Positions 57,501-63,500 of a DNA stretch of 64,000 nt are shown in pieces. Every line of letters begins with the position of its first letter. Within the stretch, counting starts at the first letter, position 1. Below the pieces are notes generated by a model, which saw only the letters and a program-made list of their open reading frames with translations, was not told the origin of the DNA and searched no databases. The position numbers were made by a program, and so were the translations under genes. Origin of the DNA: Bacteroidales bacterium (GTDB taxonomy: Bacteria > Bacteroidota > Bacteroidia > Bacteroidales > F082); NCBI GenBank assembly GCA_016285355.1, contig JAEEQP010000003.1, forward strand, positions 1-64,000, given 5' to 3'.

Positions 57501-60500
57501 AAGGAATAAGGTTGGACATGTTGCTTTCAACGTAGCCAATATTCACCTGTGGGTTAGAGGTAACAGTAGCGGTAGCACCTTTGGCACCGCCATACACATT
57601 GTTCCTGATAGGACCATACACAACAGTATTACCATTAACAGTCCTTTCTTTCTTGACGATATGGATCAGATTGATAACAGGAGAGATAGGCGTTTGTTTA
57701 ATAGTTTGCTCGCCTTGCGTCACAGAGATTGAGTCGGGAGTGTAAGCTGTTATTTGGCCTGCGCCGTAGATGTTGGTGATGTCTAACGGGCATTGTCCTT
57801 CATCGTCCATCACATTGACCGTAATGATACCTTCAATGTTGCCATTGACATCGCTGCCTCCAAACACATTGGTGATGGTGCCGCCATAGAGGTTCACGGT
57901 GACATTGCCGCCCGTGCCAGCAAGCTGTGGATGCGCCGCCATGAAATCTAATACCTCTTGCGAATAGCCACCAGGGTTGCCTTCTTCATTCCAATCCGTG
58001 GGATATTTCTTGATATCGGCAGGATGGCCCTCCGCACCTTCCGATCCACCAAAGAGGTTTCCAACGATGCCGCCATAAACGTTGACGGTGACATTGCCAT
58101 AATGGGTGGCTTGATGTGAACCGCCATAGAAGTTACCGTAGATGTCAGGGCTTTCGGGATTACATTCAAGCGTGGCGTATATATCTCCAATCTCTGGAGA
58201 TTCGTTACCACCACCGTAAGTATGACCAATCACGACCGGGCATTCGCCTTCTTTGTTGATCACCAATTCGATGGTGTTGATGTTGCCGTAGCTGTCGCTA
58301 CCGCCATACAACTCGCAGATGATACCGCCGTTGATGGTTGTAGCAGCTGTGCCGTTGATGTTGGCCGGTGTGGCCTGGTTACCGTAGCCGCCGCCAAACA
58401 CTTGGTGCATACGACCGCCAAAGATGTTGACGTTGGCATTGGTTTCGTAGCTGTTTTCTGGAGAACCTATTGATGCAGCTTTGCCACCGCCATACACCTT
58501 GTAAATGGTGTTTTCGCTGCACAAATACACATTCACTGTGGCCTCCTTGTTGGCATTAGGCAGGTAGTCCACCAAATCGCTGCCACCGTAGACGTTGTAG
58601 ATGGCATAGTTGATGAATGGATCATCCTGGTTCTGTTGTAACTCGTTCAGCCAAGCAAGGGTATCAGCAGCTGTGCTGCCCTGTGGAAACTCAGGAATGG
58701 TCGGACAAGCATCTGCAGTTGTGTGATGCGTCCTAAAAACGTTCACCGTGACATTGCCGTAAGGCGTGCCTTCAAACTTGTTGGCGCCAAACACACTGGC
58801 CGTGCCCACGAAAGTGGCATCGCCCTGAACAGTAGAAGCAATGGCATCGCCACCAGGTGAAATCAAAGTGCCCTTACCGATGTTGACCACGGCATTGCCT
58901 TTGGTGGTGTTCGTTTCAGAGCCTAAATAGGCACGCTCTCCGCCGCCATAGACGTTACCCTTCAAGGTGCCGCCCATGATGTCGACCCGTGTGTCGCCAT
59001 ACACGCGACCAGCTAATTTACCAGGTGTATAATCCGAAATGAAAGCTGTCGAGTCGTTATGGAAAATGCTTATACTTTCATCGGGGTCATCGCAGCCGTA
59101 GCCAGCGCCATACACACCGCCAAATGAGAACGGGTTGTTTGCACCGGTTCCTGCATCCACAATAGAGCCGATGGTACCGCCATAAACTTTGACATAGGTG
59201 TCATTAGCCACTGAGCCTTGCTCGGAGCCGCCAACCACCTTATGATATATGGTGCCGCCGTTGATGGTAATGTCGGATGACCATGAACGAGCCATAGAAA
59301 CCCAGTGGGGACGTTTCAAATCCACCTCACCTTGACCACCGCCATACACGTTGCCGGTGCAGGTTTGTATCAGGTTGCCGTGTTCATCAAATTTGGTCCA
59401 AGGGCTTGGGATGGGGGTAGCACCCGCTTGTAAAATAACGACGGGGTCATCATAATCATCGTCAAGTATTGCATTATGTTCTTCCGGCGTTCCGATGATG
59501 GGATTGCCACTGATGGTGATGGTAGCCATACCAGTGTTGGGAATAAATGGCGATTTTGCATTAGTACCTGTTCCTGTAGTGGTCCACCAGCCGATGCTGG
59601 CCATCTCGCCGCCGCCGAACACGCTGCCTTGATGTCTGGAATTGCCGTCAATGGTAATCGTGCTGTTGGTGACACGACCTGCAAGGATATCCATGTAGTT
59701 CTCGATGTCGCCTCGACCGCTGCCGAAGACGTCACCGACACTGTAGAAGGTGTTCAACAGATCTTCCAAAACAGTAGTACCGATTTGGGTTGGGGTGTCG
59801 TTGGTGCCAATCACCTTGATGTCGGTGTTGCCATGATCAGCGATAACGAAACCTGTGACCGTGGGATCGAAGACACCGTTCTCGTCCACACCGGTGAGGG
59901 CCAAGCTACCGCCGCCATAAATGGAGCCCTTGATGCTACCACCCGTCATGGTGACGTAGGTGTTGCCACCCACACGACCGCAGGTCGGATAGATACGGAA
60001 TTCATTAACGATTGAATCGGCAGTGTAAGTCACATCCACAAAGTCGCCACTACCCTTTCCGCCGCCATAGATGTTGCCGTCATAACCGGTGTTGCCGATG
60101 GTGCCGACGAGGCCACCTTGCATCTTCACTCTGGTGTGGTAATTGACGTGGCCATCTTCGCCACCGCCATACACTTCGCCAAACACCGTACCATTTTGGA
60201 TGGTGACACTCGTGCTGTCAACGACGCAGTATTTCTTGAAATCGTCAGACTTCATACCCTTACCAGCACCGAACACACTACCGCCGTAGCTAAAATAAAT
60301 GGTCGTGTCATGTGCGGCATAGCCTACACCAAATGGAGCAAGGGTGTCTCCCGCAGTAATGAAAATACTATTGTTGACATCGCTACCCTTACCGATATTG
60401 CCGTTGACGATGGTGACTTTGGCACGGTTCAGGGATTTGCCACCGGTTCCAGTCACGTTGCCTGAGTTATTGCCAGTAAGGGTGTCACCCACCAAAGCCA

Positions 60501-63500
60501 GATTGCCGCCGCCAAACACGTCGCCGTGAATGGTACCGTTGTTGATGGTGACCTCTGTGGTCTCCATAACGCTACCGGCATACAGGCTGTATTTATCGAC
60601 ATTGCCAACTTTGTATGTACTGATACCAGAACCTCCACCAAACACGTTACCACGTGACATCCAGTATAAAGAGTTGGGATCGTTGCTGCCCACCGAGTTT
60701 GCAGCAGCGGAAGGACTCACGAACTCTACGCCAATCTCACCCTTATTCACGGTGACATCGGTGGTGTGGCGCACGTGACCGTCCTGACCTCCACCATACA
60801 CCGAACCGTGGAGTGTGGGACCATTGCCGGCAGTGCCGCCAATGTTGACTTCTGTGTTGTTGACGAAACTCAACAGCGACTCGATGCTGGCTTGCACGTC
60901 GCAGGCAGCTTCAACGAGGCCACGGCAGCCGCCAAACACGGAACCGTATGGAATGTTGTCCTTAATGACATCTTTTGGATCCTTTACATTCTGACTGTTC
61001 GCAACGGGCAACATGCCAAGGGTGCCGCCATTGATGTTGATGGTGCATTTTCCACTATTGGCAATGGAGTCGGCCATGGCATTGCCAGTTTCGAGCAGGT
61101 TGCCGGCTTGGTCAATAGGATAACCCAAATAGTTACCCTTACCAACCGAAGCGGTATTGCCGCCACCGAAGACGCTACGCACCACATAACCGCTATCGAT
61201 GGTGATGTTGGTGTTGCCATACACCTTGCCGGAGGTGATGCTATAGACTTTCTGGTTCTGATCATTTGTGTATTTGTCCTTACCCTTGCCGCCGCCGTAC
61301 ACAGCGTGACCAACGAGGCCCATGGTAAGCGTAATGTTCGTATTGTTGTTGACATGGCCGTTCTCACCGCCGCCATACACAGCACCGGTGATGCAACCCA
61401 ACGCGCTGTAGGCATAACCCTCCTCGTTCATGTAGCAGGCGTACTCAAAGTCTTCCGTGTACGATTTGTAGGTTTCTGGTGTGACATCATTGTTGGGGTA
61501 TTCGATGCTAATCCAAGTGGTATCAACGTTGGCAAGGTGGGCGTAGGTGTAGGCTTCGCCCGACTTGCCCTTGCCGCCGCCATACACGTCGCCGTTGTCC
61601 TCGCGGGCATCCTTGATGGCATCCTTGGGCTTAAAACCGCTTGGGTTGTAGAGCTCCCATTGGCCTTCATTGTTCTGGTAGGCAACCCAATTACCATTAT
61701 TATCTTTGACGAGGGCAACCGATAAGTTTTCATCGACCTTGACGTATGGAACCAACTGGTTGTTAGTGCCGAATTTAACCCATGGACCCATGAAGTCCTT
61801 GCCGGAGATACCGACACGGCCTTTTGTGACGTTGACCTTGGCCTTGCCGGTGTTCGGTTTGTACTTGAACGCGACAGGCCAGCTCAAGTGGTAATTGGTT
61901 CCTGACTGGTGTTCAATAGCCGAAAGAGGCAGACCTACCGAAGCCAGCTCGCCACCGCCATACACGCACTTCTTGACCCAGCCGCCATCAATGTTCACCT
62001 CGGTGTTGCCTTCCACACGTCCTGCCGCCTTCAACGGGGTCACCTGCATGTTTCCATTAACAGGATGGGTGTAATTGCCTGCACTTGCATTCGAGTGTTC
62101 CTCGTCACCACGACCGGCACCATACACATTACCCCAAACAGTGCCGCCGCCAACAGTGACCTTGGCATCAGCAATCACAGTGCCATACTCGCCTCCTCCG
62201 TAAACATTGCCACGGATGGTGGTTTTGTTGGTTGTTGCCGTCTGGCTGATGTTAATGGTAGTGCTCCTCACCTGACCCAACTTCGGCCACAGTTTGTTGT
62301 ACGAGCCGTCCAACAAGGTAAGACGACCCATAGAACCGCCAAAAACGTTGCCGCCGAAGGTATGGTCGGCGTGGGTATAGATGGACTCATGGTCGTTACC
62401 GATGCTGCCGCCAGTAATGCTGATGGTGACTTTGCCTCGGTCGCCCGATTGCTGAATCACACCATATTGTGGATTCGGGATCATTTGGCCCTGATTATTC
62501 GGGTCTTCAATCTCGGCAGGCTCAAGGTTGATGCCCACCGAGGCCAAACGACCACCGCCATAGATGGAGCCAAGCATGGTGCCTCCAGTGATATGCACAT
62601 CGACTTTACCGCACACCGCGCCTGCGGTGAGAGCATGACCCGAGAAGCCACGACCGCCGCCAAACACGTTGCCGTCAACGTAGGAATAGCCCCAAGTGCC
62701 GATGAGGGTGGTCTTGTTTTCAGCCTGACCCACATTCACCGCCACATCGCCAAGCACGTGGCCGTCTTCGCCACCGCCAAAGATGGAGCCGAAGATGGTG
62801 CCGCCGGTGATGTTCACTTCCACCTCGTCCACATTGGTCCAAGTGTTGAACTGGGTACGGGTGTCGCCCATGCCTGCGCCGAAGAGGTAGCATGTGACGG
62901 GGTGTCCCTTAATCTGCGCGATGGTGCGCGGCACGCCGAGGGTGCCGCCGCTCATCTCGATGGTGCATTTGCCCTTCACATCGGTGGTCTCGTTGCCGCC
63001 ATAAACGCTGGTGAGGATGTGGCCTCCCGTGATTTCGACATGGGTGTTGCCGTTCACCTGACCAGCCGAGCGACGCCATACGCCGGGTGCGATGGGATAG
63101 TAGCCCGAGCCGCCGCCAAACACGTTGCCGAAGAACGAGTGGCCGTTGGAGCCTTCCATCGAAGCGGTATGATAGTCAGGATTGTCAGGGTCATTGTTCG
63201 GGTGAGATGTGCTATCGGCATAATAGTCGTACACATAGTATTTCGTTTCTGTTCCTACCACTTTGCCGTATTCCCAAGCATCACATTCGTGGAACTGGGC
63301 GGCAATTTCATTAATATCGGCTTCAACGCCCGATTGCACTGCATTAATGGCTTGTGTCCACTTTTCTTCAGAATAAGGTGCGTCAAACGTACCCGCCAAA
63401 ACGCCGTTAATCTCTTCCTTGGAAACAAGTCCAGTGCCAATCTGTCCGCCCATAATCTTCACATAGGTGTCGTTCAACACCAAGCCATTCTCGCAGCCAC

